Assembly: GCA_963662525.1 (NCBI GenBank)
Contig: OY759717.1
Span: 2,232,001-2,296,000, forward strand
Direction: 5' to 3'
Source: CAZSDU01 sp963662525
Lineage (GTDB): Bacteria; Bacteroidota; Bacteroidia; Bacteroidales; FEN-979
DNA: 64,000 bases
Positions within the stretch are counted from its first letter, which is position 1; every line of letters begins with the position of its first letter. Positions 53,112-61,747 of the stretch are shown one piece after another. Below the pieces are notes generated by a model, which did not search any database, was not told the DNA's origin, and was given only the letters and a program-made list of their open reading frames with translations. The translations under genes and the position numbers were made by a program.

Positions 53112-53657
53112 ATGCATCGTTATATTTGTATCCTTATTATTTTCTGTGGGTTGATCCCAATTCTGAATGCTCAGCAGGCTGCGCCTAACCTCCCCATTGA
53201 TCCTGATTCAAAAAAAATCATGTATCGAGCAGTTATCGATCAGGAGGGAACTCCTGCATATTTGTATGATAAAGCAGTTGAATGGTTTAGTTTTTATTAT
53301 CCTAATCCAACTGCAATTTATACGATTCAGGATAAAGTGAATGGAAAAATTGAAGGCACCGGGCGAATGAAAATCTATTACAATGATGCAAAATCGGGTG
53401 TAAGAATGGAAGGAGGATTAGTGATTTATAATCTCAAGCTGGAGTTTAAGGATAATAAATTCCGCTATTCTATCACTGACTTCAATCTCAAAGCTGCATC
53501 CCGCTTTCCGATCGAGAAATGGATGAATGCCAGTGATCCGGCGCACAATCCAAACTGGGATGCTTATCTTTTCCAGGTGGATACAACGATGCAGAGGTTA
53601 GTCTCAACATTGAAAGAAAAGATGAATCCTACTGTAATTAAAAAAGATGAGTGGTAA
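53112..53657 (+). CDS. Secreted DUF4468 (TBP-like fold) protein
   Basis: 181 residues from the ATG at 53112. This start gives a clean signal peptide (HRYICILIIFCGLIPILNAQ); an earlier in-frame ATG at 53025 lies before the terminator. The mature region has the DUF4468 pattern: MYRAVIDQEGTPAYLYDKAV, EWFSFYYPNPTAIYTIQDKV, GKIEGTGRMKIYYN and EFKDNKFRYSITDFNLKA. Function unknown; the family is common in Bacteroidota, and is predicted to be exported. Its last codons overlap the rlmN start by 11 bp. Confidence 0.78.
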   Translation: MHRYICILIIFCGLIPILNAQQAAPNLPIDPDSKKIMYRAVIDQEGTPAYLYDKAVEWFSFYYPNPTAIYTIQDKVNGKIEGTGRMKIYYNDAKSGVRMEGGLVIYNLKLEFKDNKFRYSITDFNLKAASRFPIEKWMNASDPAHNPNWDAYLFQVDTTMQRLVSTLKEKMNPTVIKKDEW

Positions 53658-54717
53658 TCTATTGCCTGATATCCGGGAGCTTTCCAGGGACGAACTGATA
53701 GGCTTCTTTAGAGATCATAAGGAAACAGTTTTCAGGAGTGAGCAGACGTACCAATGGCTTTGGCAGAAAGCCTGTACTTCCTTTATGGAAATGACCAATC
53801 TTTCAAAGATATCCCGTCAGCTTTTAGCCGAACATTTTTCATTTCATATTGCTAAACCAGAAACCAGCCAGAAGAGCAAAGACGGTACTGTAAAAGTCGG
53901 ATTTAGTTTGCATGATAAGTGGATGGTGGAAGGGGTGCTGATACCCAAAGAAGGAAGATATACTGCCTGCATTTCCTCCCAGGTTGGTTGTGCTCTGGCT
54001 TGTCATTTTTGCGCTACCGGAAAGCAAGGATTCAAACGGAATCTTAAATATGCTGAAATATTTGACCAAGTAGTTCATCTTTCAAAACTGGCATCAGAGA
54101 ACCAACTTCCCGGAGTATATCCTAAAGCCATGTCATTGTCGAATATTGTATATATGGGCATGGGTGAACCATTGATGAATTATGATAATGTGGTAAAATC
54201 AATTGAAAAAATTACACAGGAAGAAGGTTTGGGAATGTCACCCCAGCGGATAACGGTTTCAAGTGTCGGAATACCGGGAATGATCAGACAGATGGCCGAT
54301 GATGATCCAAAATATCATTTTGCCCTATCTCTTCATGCAGCAACAGATCAGAAACGAAACCAAATTATCCCACTAAACCTGAAGCATCCGTTATCATCGG
54401 TTACTGATGCACTGAAATACTATCATGCTAAGACCAATAAAAGGTTTACCGTTGAGTATATTTTATTTGGAAATTTCAACGATTCATTGGCTGATGCTAA
54501 GGATCTGGCTTTGTTCTGCATAAATTTCCCGGTTAAGATCAACATTATCGAATATAATCCAGTGAGCAATACCGGATTCAAACCATCAGTCCCTGAAAAA
54601 GTTAAAGCATTTGCAGATTATCTGGATAAAAGAAATCTGGTGGTTAACATCCGTAAAAGCCGGGGTAAAGATATTGAAGCCGCATGCGGTCAGTTGGCTG
54701 CAAATAAAGAACAGTAA
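53647..54717 (+). CDS. rlmN: Dual-specificity 23S rRNA/tRNA adenine-2 methyltransferase RlmN
   Basis: 356 residues. A radical SAM Cx3Cx2C site has C115, C119 and C122 (GCALACHFCATGKQGFKRNL), after WMVEGVLIPKEGRYTACISS. GMGEPLMNYDNV, QRITVSSVGIPGMIRQMADD, FALSLHAATDQKRNQIIPLN and an ending with the methyl-carrying Cys (SRGKDIEAACGQLA) are all typical. It methylates A2503 of 23S rRNA and A37 of some tRNAs. The start lies 11 bp within the preceding gene. Confidence 0.95.
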   Translation: MSGNLLPDIRELSRDELIGFFRDHKETVFRSEQTYQWLWQKACTSFMEMTNLSKISRQLLAEHFSFHIAKPETSQKSKDGTVKVGFSLHDKWMVEGVLIPKEGRYTACISSQVGCALACHFCATGKQGFKRNLKYAEIFDQVVHLSKLASENQLPGVYPKAMSLSNIVYMGMGEPLMNYDNVVKSIEKITQEEGLGMSPQRITVSSVGIPGMIRQMADDDPKYHFALSLHAATDQKRNQIIPLNLKHPLSSVTDALKYYHAKTNKRFTVEYILFGNFNDSLADAKDLALFCINFPVKINIIEYNPVSNTGFKPSVPEKVKAFADYLDKRNLVVNIRKSRGKDIEAACGQLAANKEQ

Positions 54718-54735
54718 ATACTTAAATGATTGAAA

Positions 54736-56373
54736 ATGAATGACACTTCTTTTGAATTATCTGGAAATATAATCGATGTCGTCGGTGAGCGTATTTATCA
54801 GGGAACCCTGATAATTCATGCGGGGAAAATTGCAGATATACGGGAGGAACAGGTTTCTTCATCTCAATTTATTATTCCCGGATTGGTAGATGCTCATATT
54901 CATGTTGAAAGTTCCATGTTAATTCCATCTGAATTTGCCAGGCTGGCATCCGTTCATGGAACAGTAGCTACTGTTTCTGACCCTCATGAGATCGCTAATG
55001 TACTGGGTATTCCTGGAGTAAAATTTATGATTGAAAACGGTAAAAAAGTTCCTTTTAAGTTTTTTTTTGGGGCTCCTTCCTGTGTTCCTGCTACATCCTT
55101 TGAAACAGCCGGAGCTTGTCTTGGTATTGCAGAAGTGAAAGAATTGCTTGGCATGGAAGAAATAAAATATCTCTCAGAGATGATGAATTTTCCGGGAGTC
55201 CTTTTTCAGGATAAGGAGGTTATGACAAAGCTGGAGCTGGCAAAAAAGGCAGGAAAGCCGGTTGATGGCCATGCACCTGGTGTAATGGGTGAAGATGCAA
55301 GAAAATACATTCAGGCCGGGATCAGCACTGATCATGAATGTTATACGAAAGAAGAAGCGCTTGAGAAAATTGCGCTTGGCATGAAAATTCTGATCAGGGA
55401 AGGTAGCGCTGCCAAGAATTTTGAATCATTGTGCAGCCTGATCGATGAATACCCTGACATGGTGATGCTTTGCTCTGATGATAAGCATCCTAATGACCTG
55501 GTTGCCGGACATATCAATGAACTAGTCATCCGAGCACTTGAAAAAGGGTATGACCTGATGAAAATTCTGAGATGCTGTACCCTGAATCCGGTAAGGCATT
55601 ACAGGCTGGAAGTTGGTTTGCTGCAAAAGGGCGACATGGCTGATTGTATTGTTATTGATGATTTGACCACTTTTAGAATAAATAGAACTTTTATTGAAGG
55701 AATTCAAGTTTCCGAAAATGGACAGACATTAATTCAATCTGTAAGAGAGACGCCGCATAATAATTTTAATGTCAGACCAATCAGGAAATCCGAACTGATA
55801 GTGAAAGCCTTGGGTTCAAAGATTAAAGTTCAAAAGGCCTTAGAAGGACAGCTTATTACCGAAATGGTAATCGCCAGCCCTAAAATAGAGCATGATAATG
55901 TTGTTAGTGATCCTGACAGGGATATCCTGAAATTGGTTGTTAAGAATCGGTATTTTGAAGCTCCAGCTGCGATAGGCTTTATCGGGAATATGGGTTTGAA
56001 AAAAGGAGCCCTGGCTTCCTGCATAGCCCATGATAGTCATAATATTGTTGCCATGGGAACAGATGATGAATCGATTACAAGAGCTATCAACCTTATTATT
56101 GAAGCGAAAGGCGGAATTTCTCTGGTTGAGGGAGGCCAGGAGGTTATTCTGCCATTGCCATTTGCAGGAATTATGTCGGGTGAAGATGGTTATTTGGTAG
56201 CCGAAAAGTATGACTGGCTTGATAAAAAATCCAAAGAGATGGGGTGTATGCTTTCATCTCCATATATGACGCTTTCATTTATGGCTTTACTGGTGATCCC
56301 GGCAATTAAATTAAGTGATAAAGGATTGTTTGACGGAAGTCATTTCACTTTCACTGAGGTGTTTGAAAAATAA
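54736..56373 (+). CDS. ade: Adenine deaminase
   Basis: 545 residues from the ATG at 54736; a TTG at 54730 is in frame but less likely. It is the AdeC type of the amidohydrolase superfamily: GLVDAHIHVESSMLIPSEFA (HxH metal motif), VSDPHEIANVLGIPGVKFMI, VDGHAPGVMGEDARKYIQAG, HECYTKEEALEKIALGMKIL and CSDDKHPNDLVAGHINELVI. The C-terminal domain reads HDSHNIVAMGTDDESITRAI. It converts adenine to hypoxanthine with Fe/Mn. It comes 18 bp after rlmN. Confidence 0.94.
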   Translation: MNDTSFELSGNIIDVVGERIYQGTLIIHAGKIADIREEQVSSSQFIIPGLVDAHIHVESSMLIPSEFARLASVHGTVATVSDPHEIANVLGIPGVKFMIENGKKVPFKFFFGAPSCVPATSFETAGACLGIAEVKELLGMEEIKYLSEMMNFPGVLFQDKEVMTKLELAKKAGKPVDGHAPGVMGEDARKYIQAGISTDHECYTKEEALEKIALGMKILIREGSAAKNFESLCSLIDEYPDMVMLCSDDKHPNDLVAGHINELVIRALEKGYDLMKILRCCTLNPVRHYRLEVGLLQKGDMADCIVIDDLTTFRINRTFIEGIQVSENGQTLIQSVRETPHNNFNVRPIRKSELIVKALGSKIKVQKALEGQLITEMVIASPKIEHDNVVSDPDRDILKLVVKNRYFEAPAAIGFIGNMGLKKGALASCIAHDSHNIVAMGTDDESITRAINLIIEAKGGISLVEGGQEVILPLPFAGIMSGEDGYLVAEKYDWLDKKSKEMGCMLSSPYMTLSFMALLVIPAIKLSDKGLFDGSHFTFTEVFEK

Positions 56374-56413
56374 TGTATAATATATAGATATTTATTTGTA
56401 TAAGATATTTTTA

Positions 56414-56421
56414 TATATTTG
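56414..56421 (+). promoter_or_regulatory. Putative -7 element for the ArsR-like gene
   Basis: TATATTTG (followed by C) matches TAnnTTTG, 23 bp before the ATG at 56445. Confidence 0.5.
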
Positions 56422-56444
56422 CACCATCATAACCTATATTCACA

Positions 56445-56747
56445 ATGAAGAAAAAAACCACACTCGACATCCAGAAATTGGAAATGGCAGCCAGTAAGTT
56501 ACGTGCCATGGCACATCCTATGCGTATCGCTATTATTGATCTTCTGACTGATAATAAAAAGCTGACAGTAACGGAGATATACGAGCATCTGAATATTGAA
56601 CAGGCCTCAGCTTCACATCACCTGAATATTTTAAAGAATAAGGGGTTGCTTGAGTCCAAGCGGGATGGGAAAATGATTTATTATTCCCTTAAGCTGCAGG
56701 TCCTTGCAAACGTAATTGATTGTATCAATCAATGTGTGATGTATTAA
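56445..56747 (+). CDS. ArsR-family winged-helix regulator
   Basis: 100 residues, one winged-helix domain: KLRAMAHPMRIAIIDLLTDN, KKLTVTEIYEHLNIEQASAS, HHLNILKNKGLLESKRDGKM and IYYSLK. The recognition helix has ASASHHLNILKNKG. The C-terminal helix ends IDCINQCVMY with two cysteines three residues apart (CxxxC), but there is no classical ELCVCDL metal site in helix 3, so metal or redox sensing is only possible. It has its own promoter and no clear target gene beside it. Confidence 0.85.
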   Translation: MKKKTTLDIQKLEMAASKLRAMAHPMRIAIIDLLTDNKKLTVTEIYEHLNIEQASASHHLNILKNKGLLESKRDGKMIYYSLKLQVLANVIDCINQCVMY

Positions 56748-56760
56748 ACTTGGTCTTATT

Positions 56761-58551
56761 CTACCATGTCCAGTTTTCTTCAACATCCCAGTTAGCGCGG
56801 ATTTCAATTATTTTTGAAAAGTAATTGACTTCTTCTGGTTGAAGTTTTGTACGATAATTTCCTGTATCCCATCTTTGGTTCCGGTTTCGGTCATAAATGG
56901 CCTTAATTTTGAATTTACCAGGTGTAATATATTCGAATTTAACGTTTCCTGATTTATTTACAATTTGTTCTTCGATGAGGATTTCTTTTTCGTTCAATAG
57001 CTGAACAATATACTGTCCGGGGTGTGAGTCTATATTCAGGGTCAGAATCAGGGATCCGAATTCTTTAATGGCCTTGGTTTTAAATGACTGAACCAGGGAG
57101 TCCTGGGTTAGTTGGTTGATTCCGTAAAAGCAGGAATCAGGGATGATGATGACATATGACTTTTCTTCTTTCCATTGATATGGGATCATCACTTTTCGTT
57201 TGATGCTATCGGCGAATAATACAGGCGGACACAGTGTATCTTTTGCGTCAACCAGCTTGATCCGTGAAAAATCCCAATGATGTAAAGGATAGGAAAACTC
57301 AAGGATAAGCTTATTTTTAAATTGATTGAATTGGCCGGATGCTGTTGTTTTTATCCCTAAACGGTCAGGGCCGGCATCTTTTTTCTCACTTTTTTTCTTG
57401 GATACCTTTGTTTTAATATCCATACGGATGGTATCCACCAGGATTTCCTGATCAGATATTCGTAGTATCAGGGAATCCTGTTTAGAATTTAATAGCCATA
57501 AGGTAAGACTGTCATTTTTAGCAGAATGCTCTACAATGCACCAGGGGGCAATTGAATCAAGATTCAATGGTTGCAAGTGAAGTTTTTTCATTGGGTACTT
57601 AAAAGAGATAAGAATCATGCCCTCTCTCACCAATAACTTTTTTATGATACGCTGTGTGGAATCAGGTTCTTCAAAAAGTTTTAAAAGGTAAGAAGGTCCT
57701 GAAGGAACAATGGGCTTCAGAGTGTCTTTCTTCTGAGTATCTGAAGAATCTTTTTTTGCAGTGTCAGCAGGAGCAGGTAGGATATAGATGGGTTGAACCA
57801 GACTATCGAGAAAAGCGATTCTTTCGGACGGCTGGTTAAATATCAAGTCATTATTCTGATCATTAATGGCCATGAGTTTAAAATCAGCTTTCTGCAGGTT
57901 TGTGAAAGTGAAGTCACCTGTTTCACCGGCTTTTGTGATATAATAAGGAATTACTTTGAGGGGAAGGGAATCCAAGGGAAGGGTATCATTATTGTCCTTA
58001 TATAATACGGCAAACACATCTTTTTGTGGTTGCAGATCAAAAGCATTGATTACTTTCCCCTTCAGGCTGAGTGAATCCACAAAATCGCCGGTAGAAAAAA
58101 CATAGGACCATCCTGTAAGCACATTATTTTCTGTAATATCATTAATAGATTTGCCGAAATTGATGGTATAGGTGGTATTAGGTTTTAGGCTGTCGGAAAA
58201 TTTAATGATCAGTGATTTTCCGCGTAAACGATAGTCGGGAAGTTCTTTTATAGGTGGGGAGATCAAAATTTCCGACAAGGGGTTTTTCAGGTTGATGAAT
58301 TCGTCGAAATCAATCTTGATGGTATTTTCTTTAAACCTGGCTGATGCATTTGCAGGAACACAATTTTTAATTTGTGGAGGTTTAACATCTTTCGGACCTC
58401 CTTCAGGTGTCACAGGATTGGCGCATTGAAATAGGAGCAGACAGGTCAATACCAGAGAAATATATAAAATGAGGAGTTTATAAGACACAATAAAACTGTT
58501 TAAAGTGGTTTGAACAGTCAAATTTACCAATCGTTTTGATAAGGAAATCAT
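56761..58551 (-). CDS. Ig-like domain lipoprotein (Bacteroidota 'PxGGPKD' family)
   Basis: 596 residues to the ATG at 58551. The lipobox LLLFQC puts the lipidated Cys at residue 43, a long lead. A GTG at 58488 would give a normal 22-residue signal (SYKLLILYISLVLTCLLLFQ then C) and a TAAATTTG box lies at 58519-58526, so that start is a good alternative. The mature start ANPVTPEGGPKDVKPP is typical of a common Bacteroidota lipoprotein family with an SbsA-like Ig domain (about 45-150: FKENTIKIDFDEFINLKNPL; TYTINFGKSINDITENNVLT). Beta-rich parts fill the rest. Function unknown, outer envelope. Confidence 0.78.
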   Translation of the reverse strand: MISLSKRLVNLTVQTTLNSFIVSYKLLILYISLVLTCLLLFQCANPVTPEGGPKDVKPPQIKNCVPANASARFKENTIKIDFDEFINLKNPLSEILISPPIKELPDYRLRGKSLIIKFSDSLKPNTTYTINFGKSINDITENNVLTGWSYVFSTGDFVDSLSLKGKVINAFDLQPQKDVFAVLYKDNNDTLPLDSLPLKVIPYYITKAGETGDFTFTNLQKADFKLMAINDQNNDLIFNQPSERIAFLDSLVQPIYILPAPADTAKKDSSDTQKKDTLKPIVPSGPSYLLKLFEEPDSTQRIIKKLLVREGMILISFKYPMKKLHLQPLNLDSIAPWCIVEHSAKNDSLTLWLLNSKQDSLILRISDQEILVDTIRMDIKTKVSKKKSEKKDAGPDRLGIKTTASGQFNQFKNKLILEFSYPLHHWDFSRIKLVDAKDTLCPPVLFADSIKRKVMIPYQWKEEKSYVIIIPDSCFYGINQLTQDSLVQSFKTKAIKEFGSLILTLNIDSHPGQYIVQLLNEKEILIEEQIVNKSGNVKFEYITPGKFKIKAIYDRNRNQRWDTGNYRTKLQPEEVNYFSKIIEIRANWDVEENWTW

Positions 58552-58593
58552 TTTTTTTATAATTTTACACTGTTAATCAACAAACAACTGGAT

Positions 58594-59334
58594 ATGTCAG
58601 GGCACAATAAATGGTCGACGATTAAGCGTAAGAAGGGGGCACTGGATGCCAAGCGCTCAAAAATATTCTCAAAAATTATCAAGGACATCACCATTGCAGT
58701 AAAAGAAGGCGGGGCTGACCCCGATGGAAATCCCCGTCTGCGACTGGCTATCGCAAATGCAAAGGGAGCTTCGATGCCAAAAGATAACATCCAAAGGGCC
58801 ATCAACAAGGGGGCTGATAAAGATGCTGCGGTTTTAATTGAAACCACCTATGAAGGCAAAGGCCCTCATGGTGTTGCCATTTTTGTTGAGTGTACCACTG
58901 ATAATCTGCAACGAACCGTTTCCAACGTGAGAGCTCATTTTAACAAACATGGAGGGGAACTCGGACAAAACGGGATGTTGAATTATTTATTCGACCGCAA
59001 GGGAGTTTTTCTTGTTCCCCAGGGTGATCTTCAGCAGGATGAGTTTGAAATGGAGGTGATAGATGCCGGAGCCGAGGATCTCAGCCTCGAAGAGGGTATT
59101 TTTACCATCACTACGGCTATGGAAGATTTTGGCAGTATGATTAAAAAGCTTGAGCAACTCAAAGTTGATCCGGAAAGCGCATCACTTCAACGAATTCCGA
59201 AAACAGTTATAACCCTTGATGAGGATGCTACCCGGAAAGTCCTGAAACTGATTGATATTATTGAAGAAGATGAAGATGTTCAGAATGTTTTTCATAACCT
59301 GAACATCACTGATGAGATGGCAGATAAACTTTAA
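58594..59334 (+). CDS. YebC/PmpR-family protein
   Basis: 246 residues, full length: SGHNKWSTIKRKKGALDAKR at the start, GGADPDGNPRLRLAIANAKG, MPKDNIQRAINKGADKDAAV and YEGKGPHGVAIFVECTTDNL. YebC proteins were named as DNA-binding regulators; some members act in translation of proline-rich proteins. The 3' end overlaps the convergent response-regulator gene by 4 bp. Confidence 0.94.
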   Translation: MSGHNKWSTIKRKKGALDAKRSKIFSKIIKDITIAVKEGGADPDGNPRLRLAIANAKGASMPKDNIQRAINKGADKDAAVLIETTYEGKGPHGVAIFVECTTDNLQRTVSNVRAHFNKHGGELGQNGMLNYLFDRKGVFLVPQGDLQQDEFEMEVIDAGAEDLSLEEGIFTITTAMEDFGSMIKKLEQLKVDPESASLQRIPKTVITLDEDATRKVLKLIDIIEEDEDVQNVFHNLNITDEMADKL

Positions 59335-60302
59335 ACCTCACAAATATACTGTGTGAGGTTAACACCTTTAGGTAAATTCAGTTTTTTTCTTAAACGGATT
59401 CTTGAAATTTCCGTACTTGGTGCCGTGATCTTCAGGATATGCGAGATTTCCTTTGTATTCAGGTTCATTCTCAATAAAGCACATAGTTTGTGATCATTGG
59501 GTGTCAGCTGAGGATATTTTTTACGGAGACGGTCAAAGAAACCGGGATGTATCTTTTCAAAATGGGCTTTGATACGATACCAGTCGTTGTCGAATTTGAT
59601 ATTCTCATCAATGGTTTTAAGTACCCTGGCAATGTCGTTGCGATTAATGTTTTTTTCAACTTTAAGCAGGCGGTTGATGTCTTTTTTAATCAGGCCGATG
59701 ATCTTGTTTTTCTGTGAAATGAAGATTGAAGAAGTTGCCAGCTCACGGTTAATCAGATCAAGTTCCATCTGGTGTTTTTGTTTGAGCAATTGATTCACTT
59801 TTTGTTCGGCTTTGATTCGCTCCTGAAGACGCTGATTCCTTTCTTTTTCCGCTTTTTTACGATGCTCGATTTCGTTTTTCAACTCGGAAATGATTCGCTC
59901 GTTCGTAATTTCGAGATTCCTCTGATAGTTTGCAACTTCAATTGCTGCACGAATCTGATCGACATCAACTGGTTTGAACAGGTAGGCGTAAGGTTTTAAT
60001 GAGAATGATTTTGAAAATACTTCGCTTTTATTCATGGAGGTCAGAAAGATGATCCCGCAGTTATAGTTTTCAGTAAGGATACGGGCAGCTTCAATACCAT
60101 CCATTTTTCCTGCCAGGCGGACATCCATGATGACGATATCAGGTTCCTTATTATTTTCCTTTAGTGCTGCGATGTTCTCAACAGCATGTTCTCCCTTGGT
60201 ATCAATTCCCATAACCTCATAGCCAAATTCAGAAAGTTTAGCCCTCAGGTCGTGGGCGATGATCAGTTCATCTTCAACGATATATAAGCTAATAGGTGCC
60301 AT
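59331..60302 (-). CDS. Response regulator with coiled coil and LuxR-type DNA-binding domain
   Basis: 323 residues. The receiver domain (1 to about 125) has acidic pair ED (VEDELI), phospho-acceptor D60 in IVIMDVRLAGKMDG, switch Thr in IFLTSMN and Lys in YLFKPVD. A highly charged coiled coil follows (about 128-195). A C-terminal HTH (about 258-320; YPQLTPNDHKLCALLRMNLN then TKEISHILKITAPSTEISRI) resembles LuxR/GerE. No histidine kinase is adjacent. It follows ackA by 17 bp on the same strand, so acetyl phosphate is a possible phosphate donor (inference). Confidence 0.88.
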   Translation of the reverse strand: MAPISLYIVEDELIIAHDLRAKLSEFGYEVMGIDTKGEHAVENIAALKENNKEPDIVIMDVRLAGKMDGIEAARILTENYNCGIIFLTSMNKSEVFSKSFSLKPYAYLFKPVDVDQIRAAIEVANYQRNLEITNERIISELKNEIEHRKKAEKERNQRLQERIKAEQKVNQLLKQKHQMELDLINRELATSSIFISQKNKIIGLIKKDINRLLKVEKNINRNDIARVLKTIDENIKFDNDWYRIKAHFEKIHPGFFDRLRKKYPQLTPNDHKLCALLRMNLNTKEISHILKITAPSTEISRIRLRKKLNLPKGVNLTQYICEV

Positions 60303-60319
60303 AAGTTTTTGTTATTAAG

Positions 60320-61534
60320 TTAAATGCGAAAATCGGCATCGTAAACAATATTATAGGTATCAATAGCAATGACCAATTCTTCATTGGTCGGCATGACCAT
60401 GGCGACCACTTTTGAGCCAGGTTTTGTGAGGATGGCTTCCTTTCCACGTTTGCCATTACGATGAGGGTCAAATTCCACACCCAGAAATTCCATTCCATCG
60501 AGGATTCTTCTACGTGTTTCAATATCGTTTTCTCCGATGCCACCGGCAAAAATGATAAGGTCAACACCTTTCATTGCAGCGGCATAGGCTCCGATATATT
60601 TTTTTACCCTATATGCATACATTTCAAGTGCCAGCTGGGCACGTTCAACTCCATCTTCAGCGGCTTTTTCCACATCACGCATGTCATAGGAAATTCCGGA
60701 AATCCCGAATACCCCGCTTTTTTTATTAAACATGGCGTTGGTATCCTTAATACTCATTTCTTCCTTTTCGGCAATATAAAGTAAAACGCCAAGATCAACA
60801 TCTCCGCTTCTTGTTCCCATCATCAATCCTTCCAGGGGTGTAAATCCCATGGATGTATCAATAGATTTTCCTTTTTGAATAGCGGCAACGGAAGAACCAT
60901 TCCCCAGGTGACAAGTGATGATATTGATGTTTTTATAATCTTTTCCCAGAAACCTGCAAGCTTTCTGAGCTACGTACTTATGTGAAGTGCCATGAAAGCC
61001 GTACCTGCGGATTTTATATTTATCGTAATATTCATAGGGAATGGCATAGAGGTATGAATATGCAGGCATGGTTTGATGGAAGGAAGTATCGAATACCGCT
61101 ACTTGTGGAATAGCTGGAAGGATAGCTTCCATGGAAAGAATTCCTTTCAGATTGGCAGGGTTATGAAGAGGCGCCAGCTCAATGCACTTTTCAATGTCTT
61201 TTTTTACGGCTTCAGTAACTCTGACACTGGTTTTAAAATTCTCACCCCCATGAGCGACCCGGTGACCGACGGCGGCGATTTCTTTCTCATCGCGGATCAC
61301 ACCATACACGGGATCTTTCAGTGTCCTAAGGATAAGGTTGATTCCAACCTGATGGTCGGGAACTTCCTGAACCAATTTATATTTTTCCTTGCCCGGAACC
61401 TGGTGTAGCAATTCACTGGTGGGTAATCCGATCCTGTCAAGCAATCCCTTGGATAAAAGCTCGGCTTCTTCAGAAACTTCAATGAGCTGATACTTGATGG
61501 AAGAACTTCCGCAATTTAAAACAAGAATTTTCAT
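60320..61534 (-). CDS. ackA: Acetate kinase
   Basis: 404 residues: NCGSSSIKYQLIE at the start, GHRVAHGGENFKTSVRVTEA, VFDTSFHQTMPAYSYLYAIP, RRYGFHGTSHKYVAQKA, CHLGNGSSVAAIQKGKSIDT, and the adenosine motif FAGGIGENDIETRRRILDGM. It makes ATP and acetate from acetyl phosphate. No pta is adjacent. A response regulator gene follows after 17 bp. Confidence 0.96.
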   Translation of the reverse strand: MKILVLNCGSSSIKYQLIEVSEEAELLSKGLLDRIGLPTSELLHQVPGKEKYKLVQEVPDHQVGINLILRTLKDPVYGVIRDEKEIAAVGHRVAHGGENFKTSVRVTEAVKKDIEKCIELAPLHNPANLKGILSMEAILPAIPQVAVFDTSFHQTMPAYSYLYAIPYEYYDKYKIRRYGFHGTSHKYVAQKACRFLGKDYKNINIITCHLGNGSSVAAIQKGKSIDTSMGFTPLEGLMMGTRSGDVDLGVLLYIAEKEEMSIKDTNAMFNKKSGVFGISGISYDMRDVEKAAEDGVERAQLALEMYAYRVKKYIGAYAAAMKGVDLIIFAGGIGENDIETRRRILDGMEFLGVEFDPHRNGKRGKEAILTKPGSKVVAMVMPTNEELVIAIDTYNIVYDADFRI

Positions 61535-61719
61535 TTTTAAAAGTTTTAAAGAGTCAAAATTGGTAGCAAAATTACATCGATGTTAGGGTGGGCAAAGATA
61601 ATTATTATTTCTATAAAATCAATAGGTGTGGAAAAATAATTACGGTGGGGTTATGGTCATTGTATGGGAGTATATCCCGATAAAATTCACGAGATAAATT
61701 CAGGAACAGATTTTAATTG

Positions 61720-61727
61720 TAAATTTG
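61720..61727 (+). promoter_or_regulatory. Putative -7 element for the GH3-family gene
   Basis: TAAATTTG matches TAnnTTTG, 20 bp before the ATG at 61748. It makes the in-frame ATG at 61664 unlikely as the start. Confidence 0.5.
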
Positions 61728-61747
61728 ATTTTTGTTTAATTTCTGTC

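Noticed and set aside
59334..59360. 9-bp inverted repeat AACCTCACA/TGTGAGGTT between yebC and the response regulator
   Set aside because: It lies in the last codons of the response regulator, with no T-run on either strand. It may be a weak bidirectional terminator but cannot be supported.
61664..61747. N-terminal extension of the GH3-family protein from the ATG at 61664
   Set aside because: The extra 28 residues include a -7 promoter match (61720-61727) and show no family similarity; translation from 61748 begins with a typical GH3 N-terminus.
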